A DNA stretch of 64,000 bases from Flaccisagitta enflata (GCA_965153355.1 OZ231126.1:65844001-65908000); one strand, 5' to 3'. Positions 44,975 to 59,348 are shown, counted from the stretch's first letter. Notes: generated by a model from the sequence alone, not told the origin. Made by a program: numbers and translations.

Positions 44975-45906
44975 ACAAGGCCAAGAGATGTCCAATAGAT
45001 GCGTCCTCTTTAGATGTAAGATATTATCATACAAATTATTTACATATAAAGATATTAAAAGATAATAATATGAAAATATAAAGATTCAGAGATAAAGAGA
45101 AAAAAATAAACTGATTCCTCTCTCCCCCCACATCTCTCCACCCCTTCCCCCACGCCTCCCCACCCCTCCCCCCCTTCCCCCTCTGCCTCCCCACCCCTCC
45201 CCCCACCCCTACGCCCACGCCTCCTCACACCCCCACGCCTCCCCACGCCTCCCCCCCACGCCTCCCCACGCCTCCCCGCCTCCCCCCGCCTCATCCTCAC
45301 GAAGAGACATGAAGGGACTTGGAGAGACATGAAGAGATATGGAGAGACATGAAGACGCATGAGGAAACATGAGGAGACATAAGAGACATATAGAGACATG
45401 AAGAGACATAACAGACATGACAGACCTAAGAGAAATAAGGGATATAAGAGATATAAGAGACATAAGAGACATAGGGACATAAGAGATAAAAGAGATAAAA
45501 GAGATATAAGCGATATGAGAGATATGAGATATAAGAGATATAAGAGACATATGAAACATAAGAGATATATAGGAGACAAAGGAGACATAAGAGACATATA
45601 GGAGACATAAGAGACAAAAGAGACAAAGATACATAAGAGACCTAAGATACATAAGATAAATGAGAGACATGAGAGATGTAAGAGACATATATGAGACATA
45701 AGAGACATATAGGAGACAAAAGAGACAAAAGAGACAAAAGAGACGAAAGAGAAGAAAGAGACATAAAAAATATAAGAGACATGAAGAGACATGCAGAGAA
45801 ATGAAAAGAAAACCTTAAAAATCGCGTTTTGAAATTTTCGCGTCACATACAGACCTACCTACCAAGGGACAGACCCTCTTATAGAGATGCGAGGACGCAT
45901 CTAAAA
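44975..45906 (+). mobile_element. ACAAGG element, AGATGCGTCC subfamily, with expanded interior
   Basis: 5' ACAAGGCCAAGAGATGTCC, AATAGATGCGTCCTC; 3' CTTATAGAGATGCGAGGACG, CATCTAAAAA. AGATGCGTCC and GGACGCATCT are exact reverse complements. The interior is a CCTCCCCACCCC tract (45119-45295) and a long GAGACATAAGAGACAT array (45300-45800). Confidence 0.7.
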
Positions 45907-45946
45907 ACCCGCTTGAAGACTTTAAAACAAAAGACGTCAAATATTT

Positions 45947-46088
45947 TTAGTCGCGTTTATAACCCACTATGTCGGTCCGTCGCTCAGTATGTCTGTCCGT
46001 CCCCGTTAGCGTTTTTGGGCAGTTTTTGCATCACTGCTCCAGCCCAAATGCCCGCACGCGACTTTGGTAGCTGTGTATCCGGCCTTGT
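45947..46088 (-). mobile_element. ACAAGG element, shortened (minus)
   Basis: TTAGTCGCGTTTATAACCC, a GTCGGTCCGTCGC tract, CACTGCTCCAGCCCAAATG, CCCGCACGCGACTTTGGTAG, GTGTATCCGGCCTTGT. The first hairpin arm is present and the inner arm is lost. Confidence 0.82.
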
Positions 46089-46215
46089 TTGGAGAATACC
46101 CATACAACAACGTACAAAAAATTTGATAGTAAAGACTACGACAAATACAATAGAAGTAAGCCAAAATGAACAATAACAACAACAAAAGCAGCAAAAAAAA
46201 AACAAAAAAAAAAAA

Positions 46216-46216
<1 letters not shown>

Positions 46217-46262
<46 letters not shown>

Positions 46263-46264
46263 CC

Positions 46265-46317
<53 letters not shown>

Positions 46318-46318
46318 C
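46217..46318. repeat. (CAA)n
   Basis: CAA tract preceded by an A-rich stretch; scattered CAACAA words continue to 46500. Confidence 0.95.
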
Positions 46319-46566
46319 GCTATCATTTATGACCATGAAGAAATGAGAATCTTTTGGCAACAACAACGATGACAACATTAACAACAGCCGAAACAGAACC
46401 AACAATGCAATGACAATATCAATGACAAATACAACATCGTATAAAGCAACAACAAATTCAATAACGTACATAGCATAAACAACAACAATAACAATGACAA
46501 AAATGCGTGCTTGTAGTCCTCATTTGATATTTGGTCCATCTGTTTTTTTATGCATGAAATATATCG

Positions 46567-46668
<102 letters not shown>

Positions 46669-46933
46669 ATGAGCTTCGATACGTTTTGATTACTGTTACG
46701 CACCGGCTGATAGGCGGGATTTAGGCGCAGGGGCCTGATTTTTCCTGGTATGTCGTTTCTCAAAAGGGGCCCCAAATCCGGCCCCATATCTTGATGCTGG
46801 ACCTGGGAATCGCTATCTGGAGTGGAAAAGGCTAGCTAGATCTTGATTGCTCTAAATATACTGATTCTTGGTCAAAGGCAACACTACAAGTTCCAGGAAC
46901 AAAAAGTCTGTCCAGATAGCATGCTCTTTGACG

Positions 46934-46936
<3 letters not shown>

Positions 46937-47019
<83 letters not shown>
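46937..47019. repeat. (CT)n microsatellite
   Basis: Pure CT, with a short GA tract at 47073-47100 close by. Confidence 0.97.
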
Positions 47020-47020
<1 letters not shown>

Positions 47021-47112
47021 GCAAGAGGGAAAGAGAAACAAGACAGAAGTATCTGTGAAAACAAGAAGAAAAGAGAGAGAGAGAGAGAGAGAAGAGAGAG
47101 AAAGAAAGAAAG

Positions 47113-47354
47113 AGGTCATCAGACCTAAGTTGGGTGCTTCGGCACTTACAAAAAAAGTAAGGCAGACAGACAGACAAGCAACTTTTTTTCAAAAAGACAT
47201 TTGAATGCTGTTTACTCCACAAAGTTCCTACTCTACCATTCATAGACATAAAAAACACTTTGAAAAGCCTTTCAAAGGGTTTTGTTACGGACCGACCGAC
47301 TGACGGACCGACGGACCGATGGACCGAAAAGTGGCTTATAGAGTCGCGTAGCAC

Positions 47355-47358
<4 letters not shown>
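47113..47358 (+). mobile_element. ACAAGGTC-type element with both termini replaced by GA-rich repeats
   Basis: GGTCATCAGACCTAAGTTGG, GTGCTTCGGCAC, GGCAGACAGACAGACAAGC, GACCGACCGACTGACGGACC, GAGTCGCGTAGCACGCGA. It aligns along its length with 4495-4769. The hairpin stops at CGCGA and continues as GAGAGA. Confidence 0.85.
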
Positions 47359-47401
<43 letters not shown>

Positions 47402-47450
47402 AAAGAAAAGAAAGAAAAAAGAAAAAAAGAAAGAGAGAGAGTGAAAGAGT
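47359..47450. repeat. (GA)n and GAAA-rich tract growing out of the element hairpin
   Basis: GAGAGA to 47395, then AAAGAAAAGAAAG. Confidence 0.9.
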
Positions 47451-47684
47451 GAAAAATAGTAGAGTGAAAAGGAAAGAAAGAGAAGCAGGATCCTGAAGTC
47501 GACCAACACACGCGATATGGGATTGCTTTCTTGCTCCAGATTGTGGTGTTGTTAAGAGGGCCAGAGCTGGCTTCTTACTATAAAGAGAGTATGGAGAATA
47601 TGGCCAGATGCTGCATCAAGATCTAGCCCTGGATAGCGGATGCGTTTTGAGAGATGACATATCACGATTTTTGGCGGTAAACGT

Positions 47685-47686
<2 letters not shown>

Positions 47687-47730
<44 letters not shown>

Positions 47731-47810
47731 GTAAAACCAATGGTAAATAACTGAATGAATTAATGACTGAATGAATGAATGAATAAATAAATGAATAAAT
47801 GAATAAAATA
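47687..47810. repeat. (GA)n and (AATG)n
   Basis: GA tract at 47687-47728 and TGAATGAATGAATAAATAAATG at 47752-47808. Confidence 0.9.
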
Positions 47811-47939
47811 TGAAATTAGTTTCAAGTATAGTTTGGTATTTACTTAGTTATCTTAAGATATCGTTTCAGGTTTTCATACGACTGGACAAGTTAGACTTAG
47901 AGGCTAGAGCCATACCGATTCGCCCACCGGACAAACGAA

Positions 47940-48068
47940 ACAAGGCCGGATACACAAGACAGTCGCGGACGGTTGGGCAGGGGCCGTAATGCAATGATCC
48001 CTCGCAATTCAAAAATATTTGTTACCGACGTACCGACCTACCTAACGACACGGCAAGGTGTAGAGTGT
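47940..48068 (+). mobile_element. ACAAGG element, 3' hairpin missing
   Basis: ACAAGGCCGGATACACAAG, CAGTCGCGGACGGTTGGGC, CTCGCAATTCAAAAATATTTG, a GACGTACCGACC tract, CACGGCAAGGTGTAGAG, then an abrupt change. Confidence 0.82.
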
Positions 48069-48087
48069 ACAAAAACGTTTTTCTAAG

Positions 48088-48232
<145 letters not shown>

Positions 48233-48297
48233 ACATTCATGTTCGCGTGTGCATGTGCATTTTTGTGTGTGCGTGGGCATTTGTGTGTGTGATTTTT

Positions 48298-48905
48298 AAA
48301 CCGCTATGAATATCTCTAAAAGAGAAGTGTCATCCGGGTAGATTTTGAGGTGATCCACCTGATTCTGGCCACATAATTGGGTGTCATTGTAAAAAAATTG
48401 CAATTTGACCCCAAAAATTGCTGATAAAGGTCATTTAAGTGCTGTGAACGCTTCAAAAAGTGGAGTGTCAATCTGAAAATCTTAGTAGAGGTAGATTTTG
48501 AGGTGATACACCAAATTCTGGCCACATGATATGTTGTCAACGTTAAAAAAGTGGCCATTTGACCCCAAAAACTCCTGAAAAGGGGCTTTTAAGCGCTGTG
48601 AACGCTTCAAAAAGAGGAGTGTCAATCTGAAAATCTACACCGAGGTAGATTTTGAGGAGATATACTTTATTCTGGCCCCATAGTAGGTTGTCAACGTTAA
48701 AAAAATGGCCATTTGACCCCAAAAACTGCCAAAAAAAGGCTTTTAAGTGCTGTGAACGCTTCAAAAAGAGGAGTGTCAATCTGAAAATCGACACAGAGGT
48801 AGACTTTGAGGTGATACACCTAAATCTGGCCACATAATAGGGTGTCAAAGTTAAAAAATTGGCCATTTGACCCCAAAAACTGTTTAAAAACGGCTTTAAT
48901 TCGCC
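48298..48905. repeat. About 155-bp tandem repeat, 4 copies
   Basis: The unit contains GTGAACGCTTCAAAAAGAGG, AGTGTCAATCTGAAAATC, GAGGTAGATTTTGAGGTGAT, ATTCTGGCCACATAATAGG and GGCCATTTGACCCCAAAAAC. The same phase is seen at about 48345, 48500, 48652 and 48806. Confidence 0.88.
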
Positions 48906-49149
48906 ACTGTGGCCGTGTAATCCGTCAACTTGGTAAGATGGGACCCTTTACCTCTTATTGCAACCCTTTGGCACCAATTAGGCTCGACAAATCAATTATT
49001 TGTGAAAAAAAAAATTTGACCTTTTTTCAAATGCCCCTTAAGCTAATTTCTTTAAATCAACGAAAAATTTAAACATCACCATTGGATTTCCCATGACTGA
49101 AATAGGTTACTTAGGAAAATTTACGATTTTAGTGCGTTTTTTATTTTTT

Positions 49150-49264
49150 GGAACCACTGTGGGACGGGTGAGCAGGAGCGGAAAACGTCAAAAAAGTGAC
49201 TTTGTTACGGGCCGACGGACGGACGGACGGACGGACCGACGGACCGAAAAGTGTCCGCGACTAA
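49150..49264 (+). mobile_element. Diverged ACAAGG element, 3' part
   Basis: GGGACGGGTGAGCAGGAGCG, a GGACGGACGGACCGACGG tract and GTGTCCGCGACTAA. The 5' terminus is not preserved. Confidence 0.6.
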
Positions 49265-49454
49265 TAACGCTAGATCTCCCAATAGCGACTGAAAAGCTTC
49301 ATTATTAGCAAGAGTTCTCACACATCATTTGAAAGATAAAACAACGACGAACGCATTTAACAACGTCATCGTGATAATGATGAGAAAAAAGCGCGAAAGG
49401 AAAATGAAGTAAAACAAGTGTCCTGTAAACAAAATGGATGACCATAAAGTGACA

Positions 49455-49825
49455 ACAAGACCGATAGGGCAACGATGCGTCCTGACAGTGTCAGTGTCAG
49501 TGTCAGTGACAGTGTCAGTGTCAGTGTATACTGATTTTCGGGTCGATCATGTGTGACATATATAGAGGGACAGACAGATTTCGAAAAGGATCCTCTTACG
49601 GACCTCTCAAAACATTCTTTCAGTTGGTGTAAAACATCAAAAAGTGAGGAAAAGCGTCAAAAAGTGCGATTTTTACACAAGCGTAGTGGACATACCATCG
49701 CACGGACGGACTAACGGACGGATAGACAGATGGATGGGCGGATGGACGGATGGATGGACAGACGGACGGACAAATGGATGGACGGACAGACAGACCTTTC
49801 TATAGAGATAAGAGGACGAATCTAA
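49455..49825 (+). mobile_element. ACAAGA element, ATGCGTCC subfamily
   Basis: ACAAGACCGATAGGGCAACG, ATGCGTCCTGAC, a GTGTCAGTGTCA array (49487-49528), a GGACGGATGGACAG tract, and TATAGAGATAAGAGGACGAA, TCTAA. Its 3' end abuts the next element directly. Confidence 0.75.
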
Positions 49826-50056
49826 ACAAGGCCAAGACTTAAAAGTCGCGTGCGAGACTTAGAGAGTGACTTAGAATGAGTTAGAGTGACTTAGAATGAC
49901 TTAGTATACTCTTAAATGACTTAAGATGACTTAAAGAAATAAAATTGATAAAACAAGTGAAAGTGTGATGGGCAGACAGACGGACGGATGGACAGAAAGA
50001 CGGACGGATGGACGGACGGACAAAGCGGGATGTAGAGTCGCGTGCACCCAACGAAA
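49826..50056 (+). mobile_element. ACAAGG element, AGTCGCGTGC type, head-to-tail with the preceding one
   Basis: ACAAGGCCAAGACTTAAAAG, TCGCGTGCGAGAC, a GACTTAGAGTGACTTAGAATG array, a GGACGGATGGACGG tract and GTAGAGTCGCGTGCACCC with a decayed second arm. Confidence 0.72.
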
Positions 50057-51735
<1,679 letters not shown>

Positions 51736-52141
51736 GGCGGCTTCAAACAGAAACAAATTTGAAAATGTTCCGAAAATTTAGTTTTGATCTACTTCTTCCT
51801 GCCTTTTTTCCGGGTTTTTGATAGCATCGATTTGCGCTCCCCTTCCCTCAATATCTCGCATTTGTAGTATGTAGGTGACTAGTAGCGAAATAGTTTTATC
51901 TTTAGTCTGTTTTGTGACCTGTTTGATAGAAACTTTTATTGTACACACCGTAGAACAACATGAGAATTCCGGGGTATTTTCGTAAACTGACCTGAATTTA
52001 TCCTTATTGAAAAAATATGGATAAATTTTTACAAATGAAATCATACAAATAACAAATCTAAGCGGTTGGGCCTTCGGCTAGTCCGTAGGTCGGATCCATA
52101 TACTTATAACTTAGGCAAATGTTGTCTTCAGTGCAACTTAT

Positions 52142-52257
52142 TTGGGGACATAAAAAATGGCGAATCTGGAAAGGGGCATCAATTTTGAAAGATGGTGACT
52201 CTTAAAGGAATTAAGTTAATGCTTCATTTTCATAAACGCCATTTTTTATGTCCCCAA
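52142..52257. mobile_element. Small hairpin MITE, 116 bp
   Basis: TTGGGGACATAAAAAATGGC at the left is exactly inverted at the right (GCCATTTTTTATGTCCCCAA). Confidence 0.7.
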
Positions 52258-52473
52258 GGTGACGACCATTTCTAAATAAAATTCGTTGCCACAAAAAAAA
52301 GTATCTTTCAATAAAGCTTTTTTAAAAAGTCGGTAGGGAGCGTCATTGTCCAATTCTGGTCTTGCTTTTCATCTTAATTCCTATTACATTTCCTGAATTC
52401 AGTTTTTAGTCCAAAGGCTCAAAGAAAAAAAAAGAATTCACTTCGTTTGTGTCCCAGTGGAAATCTCAAGAGC

Positions 52474-52603
<130 letters not shown>

Positions 52604-52609
52604 TTTCTT

Positions 52610-53192
52610 TCTCTCCAGGATGTGTTCACAGTCAAACGCATCACCGCCATTTTCATACACAAACACGCCTGCGGACGCGGTCTTCAAAATGGCTTCATTA
52701 GGTATTTATGAAAAGACGGGGTATAGGCACGGGTCTCCTAACTGATGGATTCAACCGAAGGCATCGTCGCCTTCCCAACGGCATCGTACCTTCGCGAGAT
52801 GGTGACAGGCAGGTGACAACTCTCGGTGATACTCGCTGATGAAGACGAAGTAGACAAACGTGAAGACGCGGAGGTTAGGGGAAAACGGGATATAAAGAAC
52901 GGTTGCATCGGTTTTTCTTTGAGGGAAGCGATATCCCATCCTCAACATGTCCCTGTGTCTGTACAGCGGTCAAAAGGGAGCTACAGAGAAGACAGTGGAT
53001 CAAACGAAATTAATACCTACGGACCCCCGAAATAACGAATGTCTGAGAACCGATACAATCTATCCTTTAAAGGCGGATTTCTGTTATTGTTCTTGTGCTT
53101 TGATAACTGCGGCAGTGGGGTGTTTCATAGTGCGGCAGGCATCCTTTTCCATTTCTTTTTCAAAACGCTGCCCTTTAACGTAGAGTAAGACG
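52610..53192. other. Non-repetitive stretch, no gene recognised
   Basis: Base composition is more even than in the surroundings and short open frames exist on both strands, but no domain or splice pattern could be tied to it. Confidence 0.3.
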
Positions 53193-53392
53193 AGAAAGAG
53201 AGAGAGAGAGAGAGAGAGATACAAAGAGTAGGAGTAGAGAAAAAATGATAAACAAAATTACTAGCAGGCATAAACATACCTAAAAAGTCACTCAAGCGCG
53301 GTAAGCGGACTAAAGATGAACAAGACGCCTGGGGATATGCCACCATAGGTAGAAAAGGCGGCGATGATAGGAGGGGGGAGGTACTAGTAATA

Positions 53393-53724
53393 GAGTGGGC
53401 TCACCTTGGGCATAACAATGAAACATTATTTCCAAGCACTTTTCTTGTTCCATTTGCATAATTAGAGCCCTATCTCATTGGAAAATTTATTTGGACTTGA
53501 TCTAGGCATTCCGTAGTCAATGCCTTAGTTGTATAGAATAACTATTGAAGAAATTTTCTCTCAAATTTCCGCAATGGTTTCTATACAACTACAGCATTAA
53601 TTACGGAATGCCTAGATCAAGTCTAAATCGGTTTTCCAAATAGATTGGGCTCTCATTATGCAATTTGAACATGAAAAGTGCTTGGAAATGATGTTTCTTC
53701 CGAATGCCCAAATTGGGCCCATTC
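53393..53724. mobile_element. Palindromic TA-flanked MITE, 332 bp
   Basis: GAGTGGGCTCACCTTGGGC to GCCCAAATTGGGCCCATTC with TA on both sides (53391-53392, 53725-53726). Inner arms match: GACTTGATCTAGGCATTCCG versus CGGAATGCCTAGATCAAGTC. Confidence 0.78.
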
Positions 53725-53911
53725 TAATAAGAAAGAAAGAATAGAACATATGAACAAAGCGCCCTCGGCCAGGGGAACGGAACCAGTTAGAAGAGGCAGC
53801 AATGGTAGGAAGGGGATGTATGAGTAAGAAAGGAATAGAACAAACTAACAAAGCGTCCGGGGAAAATGCGGAACCAGGTAGGTAGACAGTCGGTGGACAA
53901 TACATAATAGG

Positions 53912-54174
53912 TATATATATCATATCATTAGCTTTGATCAAACTTGATGAAGACTAAAAAAATCGTGTATGCAACAACTGGTGGTTGAAATTACAGCGGG
54001 CTGTAATCTTACAAAATTAGAGCATTACAGCTGGCTGTAATTCCAATAACCATTTATTGCAAAAAAGATTTTGTTTATTACAGCCGGCTGTTGTTTCAAC
54101 ATCTGATTCTTGCAAACAATATTTTGTTTATGAACAGTAAGTTGGATCAAAGTCAACGGTATGATATATATATA
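53912..54174. mobile_element. Palindromic element with internal ATTACAGC palindromes
   Basis: TATATATATCATATCATTAG, CTTTGATCAA at the left pairs with TTGGATCAAAG, GGTATGATATATATATA at the right. Three short palindromes, TTACAGCGGGCTGTAA, ATTACAGCTGGCTGTAAT and TTACAGCCGGCTGT, lie inside. Confidence 0.6.
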
Positions 54175-54314
54175 CCCATAATGTTTTGTCCATTGACTGT
54201 AGAAGAAGCGTTGATGACAGGAAGGGGATGAACAACTAGTGAGGAGATGAGCGAGATGGGAGTTATGGAACCAAGCACACAAGAGGGAGCGATGACAGGA
54301 GAGAGGCGATGTAA

Positions 54315-54593
54315 GGGGGCGTTTCTAGTCAAAGACGATCGCGTTTTGAACAGGCCACTCGGTCGCTCGCTACATTCGTTCGCTCGCACCGCTCACTCCG
54401 CTCACTCGCTCCGCAGCGCTCCGCTTCGCATCGCTTTGCTACGCTCGCTTTGCTCGCTCCCTCCGTTCACGGGCTCGCTCACTCACTTCGCTCACTCTCT
54501 CGTGCGACTGTTGGAATTCTTGAATATGTGTTCAAGCTGTTATCGCATTTTACGGGAACAAACGCGTTTTTGGTGCTCACTAGAAACACGCCC
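54315..54593. mobile_element. PIF/Harbinger-like MITE, copy 3
   Basis: GGGGGCGTTTCTAGTCAAAG to CTCACTAGAAACACGCCC, 279 bp, with an exact TAA duplication (54312-54314 and 54594-54596). CGCTCACTCGCTCCGC-rich interior, opposite orientation to copies 1 and 2. Confidence 0.8.
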
Positions 54594-54713
54594 TAAGACT
54601 TGTGAGGAGCTAAAGCGGGAAGTTGGAGTAATAACAGACGGAGAATGAAGTAGCGATGAGTGATAAGTTATAAGAAGATGTGCGGGAAACCTGGCTCAGA
54701 TACGCGGAACTAG

Positions 54714-54893
54714 TTTATAGTCAAATGGAGAGACGCTGATTACAAGAAAGGGGAATGGTTTATAGTCAAATGGAGAGACACTGATTACAAGAAAGGGGAA
54801 TGGTTTATAGTCAAATGGAGAGACACTGATTACAAGAAAGGGGAATGGTTTATAGTCAAATGGAGAGACACTGATTACAAGAAAGGGGAATGT
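54714..54893. repeat. 45-bp minisatellite, 4 copies
   Basis: Units start at 54714, 54759, 54804 and 54849: TTTATAGTCAAATGGAGAG, ACACTGATTACAAG, AAAGGGGAATGG. The copies are almost identical, so the array is recent. Confidence 0.95.
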
Positions 54894-55119
54894 AGTTTCA
54901 AGATGCCAAGACCCAAAGATGGTAGGAGAAATAGTGCGTATCTTTACCGTGTGAAGGAAGGTGGCAAAAAGAAAAAGAAGATAAAAATAACCAAAACAAG
55001 ATGGAGAGAAAGAAAAAGAGAAAAGAATGCGAACGAAACAGTGCCAACTAGAACTGCCCGACATTAACCTGAGGGTCTTAGTGAGAATTTGTAAGACAGA
55101 GGGAAAGCAATAAGGACAG

Positions 55120-55590
<471 letters not shown>

Positions 55591-55749
55591 GAATAAAAAG
55601 CCGCTGTTGTTGCGTAGAGGCGTCAAAGGGTCACGTGACGAAGATTAAGAAGAAACTTAAACTTGGATTCGAGACGAAATTTCTCACGGCAACAATCTGC
55701 CGCCGCTGTTGGCGTCCACGTCCTCCCACATTTCCTTTTACATTTGTTT

Positions 55750-56130
<381 letters not shown>

Positions 56131-56259
56131 TTGTCGCATCGGCCTTGCTGACTGCAAACAAATTTGGTTTCGATATGTTGAGAATCCCATACGAATAGTG
56201 ACATGAGGAGTGACTGAAATGGGCGCACTTCTTCCTGTCTTCTATCGTGCTCTTATCTT

Positions 56260-56740
56260 CTTTTTTTTCTTTTTTTCACCCTCTCATGATTTTTCTTCTT
56301 TTTTTTTCTTTTCCCTTTTTCCCTTTTTTTTCTTTTTCCTTTTTTTTCCTTTTTCTTTTCTTTTCCTTTTTCTCTTTCTTTTCTTCTTTTTTTCATCTCC
56401 TTCCTTCTTTTCTTTTTTCTCTTTCTCTCTTCTTTCTTCTTCTTCTTGATCTTCCTTTTTTTTTTCTTCTTTGCTTTTTTCGTTCTTTATTCCTTCCTTC
56501 CTTCCCTCCTCCCTTCCTTCCTTCCCCCTCCTTCCTTCCTTCCTTTCTTTCTTCCTTCCTTCCTTTCTTCCTTACTTCCTGCCTTCTTATCCCCCTTCCT
56601 CCCTTTCTATCTTCCTTCCTTCCTTCCTTCCTTCCTTCCTTCCTTCCTTCCTTCCTTCCTTCCTTCCTTCTTTCCTTCTTTCCTTCCTTCCTTCCTTCCT
56701 TCCTTCCTTCCTTCCTTCCAGCCTTCTTTCCTGCCTTCCT
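56260..56740. repeat. Pyrimidine tract with (TTCC)n
   Basis: TTTCTTTTCCC-type sequence passing into CCTTCCTTCCTT (56605-56735). Confidence 0.95.
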
Positions 56741-56857
56741 CCCTTTCTGTTCTTCTTCGGCTTTGCGTCGACGAAAGAAATGATTAATGACGTTGTTCGG
56801 AATGTTTATCACAATCTCACTGCAACGAGACTCAAACTGCTTTTGTCACTCAAGTTA

Positions 56858-57645
56858 TACAGGGAATACCGCGCCAAATGATACAAAAGAAAACGAAATA
56901 ACTTTGCTTCTAGAGATAGTAGATCAATTTTGTAAAAAGATCCAGAGGGCTCTTAAAAAACGATTTTTTACTGTTCAGTTCAGAGTCTATGAGGAGGAAC
57001 TACTTAGAGCTCACATAGTATTGAAAAACTACAGCTTTTTTAAATGTTTTACAGGAAAATCGAGGATTTTTGATGGTTTTGAACATAAAATTAGTGGTTC
57101 CCATTAAGATATTGAGCAAAAATTTTAGGATTTTACCAAACTTGATTCAAATTCAATTTAAATTTTAGATATGCTCACTTTGTTTAAAAAATTAAACATT
57201 TCGACTATTGAAAACAACTCAGAGGATCCATCTTCTTTGAGCAACATATTGGAAGTGGTGAAAAAAAAAACAGTTTTCTTGATTTGAAATGTCCCCACTG
57301 TATCTGTTCCAACAATTTCATAAAATTTTTTGAATTATCTTTAATATGAGCCCAATCTCATGTATTTAGCTCAATTCGTTTGGAAATGATATTGAATTAA
57401 AGATGAAAGGTTCAGCTGCTTTGAATGAGAGAAATTTGATAAAATGATTTTTTTCAAATTGAATGTTTTTAAAACACATTCTGTGGAGGGCCAAAACCGT
57501 TAGGAGGTTGGAATGTATCAGAACAGGATAAAATCGTTTTTACAGGGCTTTCTAACCCTTTTTTCAGATTTGAAATATCTTTTTCCAATGCAGAATTACA
57601 TCGTTTTCTTTTGTATCTTTTGGCAGGGTATACACCGCTTTAAGA
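56858..57645. mobile_element. Palindromic element, about 790 bp
   Basis: CAGGGAATACCGCGCCAAATG, ATACAAAAGAAAACGA at the left mirrors TCGTTTTCTTTTGTAT, CTTTTGGCAGGGTATACACCG at the right. Inner parts also pair (AAAAAACGATTTTTTACTG versus AAATCGTTTTTACAGGG). Exact ends are uncertain. Confidence 0.6.
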
Positions 57646-58254
57646 CCGGACTGTCGCGAAAAGAACCTATGTTAGTCATGACTTGGACAACACTAGATCA
57701 AAATAAAACAACAAAAAAATAAGGACAAGAGCCTTGGGAGCTCTTACTGGTGTTTCATGCGCACCCCTCGCAACTATCCTAAACTATCATAACTAAACTG
57801 TCATAAACTACTTAAGATAACCACTTGATTCTTTTTCTCTGTGGTAGATAATTTGATTAAGTTTTGTCACAAAAAAAAACTGAAGCCTCAATGTTAAAAC
57901 ATCTGCATAAATTTCATGACAAAAATTAGTAAATTTCAGCAAAAAATTGTTTTACTTCATGAGAAAAATAAAGTTGAAATAGTATCAGTGTTTCTCTGTT
58001 TCAATGAGACTGGTCCTACAGTGTTGGTTATTAGAAATTAATGAAAGTTTGATGAAAACACAAAAAGATTTGATTTAGAACCCAAAACACTGCAAAAACG
58101 TTCAAATTTGAGAAATATTTTTGAAAATTGTCCAAAATCGCTTGAAATTGAAATTAGTGGGAGCATTTTTCACTTACATCGTAATGTACATTAAATTCTC
58201 TCAAATTCAAGACCATCCCGAGCATTTTAGCTCAATTTTTTTAGAAATAACAAC
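57646..58254. other. AT-rich stretch, nothing recognised
   Basis: No exon or bounded repeat was seen. Confidence 0.4.
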
Positions 58255-58256
58255 TA

Positions 58257-58589
58257 CCGTATTTTCTCTAATTAGCGCCCCGGGCGCTTTTGAAATTGAA
58301 AAAAACATATTGTCATTCTACCCTCCAATTAACGCCCCCTTTTGATCTGTGAGAACTCTCTAATTATATGTTATTCACAAAAAATGCTACTTAGGATATC
58401 AGATAAAGATAAGATGAAATGTATCTTGCTTGTTTTTTATTCAATCCTTGAAAAAAACCCGCTGAAATATGCAAAATCTTTCTACTTTTAAAGATTATTT
58501 GCTATTTCACCTTCTTCCAAATTACTGTTCTGGAGAGCTCAAAGAGGGGGGCGTTAATTGGAAGGGGGCGATAAATGGAGAAAATACGG
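58257..58589. mobile_element. Palindromic TA-flanked MITE (CCGTATTTTCTC ends), 333 bp
   Basis: CCGTATTTTCTCTAATTAGC to GGAGAAAATACGG with TA on both sides (58255-58256, 58590-58591). GCGCCCCGGGCGC and GGGGGCGTTAATTGGAAGG sections pair across the element. Confidence 0.8.
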
Positions 58590-58843
58590 TATATAACATA
58601 ATATAAAGTAAAAGTCATTGGGGAAAAATCTTTCAATGTGAAACATCCAATATCCATGTGTTCTAAGTAGGAGGCTTAGATTTTTTAGTCAGTGTGACAT
58701 TTTTTACTTGTAGCAAAACTTAATCAAATTATCTATCGAGGCAAAAAGAAAAAAACTTATAACTATGAATAGCTTTGCAGTGATGCAGGTTCTTTTGGCG
58801 ACAGTTCGATCTAAAAGCGGTGTAATCTCGTGATATACCGTTT

Positions 58844-59108
58844 TTAGATGCGTTCGTCAGGAACGTATCTCTATAAGAGGGTTTGTCCGTACGACGGTCC
58901 GTCCGTCCGTCGGTATGTCTGTTACGCTTGTGCGAAACCGCGTTTCCCGTCTGTTTCTGACCACAGAGAGATCCTACACTAAATCTATCGATCGACAAAC
59001 AGGTTTTGAGCGAGATATCTGTCCTTCCATGTATCTGACATGTCTATCGCCATAGTCAATACACGTAAGGACACAGTCAGGACGCATCTTTGCCCGGTCG
59101 GGCTTGGT
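58844..59108 (-). mobile_element. ACAAGG-class element, ATGCGTCC subfamily (minus)
   Basis: Left TTAGATGCGTTCGTCAGGAA, CGTATCTCTATAAGAGG, a GTCCGTCCGTCGG tract; right GTCAGGACGCATCTTTGCCC, GGTCGGGCTTGGT. The start has drifted to ACCAAGCCC. Confidence 0.75.
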
Positions 59109-59114
59109 ACAATA

Positions 59115-59348
59115 ACAAGGCCGGATACACGGCTACCCCAGTCGCGTGCGGGTGGGCAGGGGCCGTAATTGAGGTCACCAGATCTTTGGGCAGGAGCAGT
59201 AAAGCCAAAAACCGCCAAAACCCCAAAAAGTAAAGTGTGACGGACTGATGGACGGACGGACCAATGGATGGACCGACGGACGGACCGACGGATGGACCGA
59301 CGGACGGACCGACAAAGCGGGGTGTAGAGTCACGTGGCACGCGACTAA
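59115..59348 (+). mobile_element. ACAAGG element, AGTCGCGTGC subfamily, complete
   Basis: ACAAGGCCGGATACACGGC, CCCAGTCGCGTGCGGGTGG, TTGGGCAGGAGCAGTAAAGC, a GGACGGACCGACGG tract, GTCACGTGGCACGCGACTAA. Subterminal AGTCGCGTGC and 3' arm GCACGCGACT are exact complements. Confidence 0.92.
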
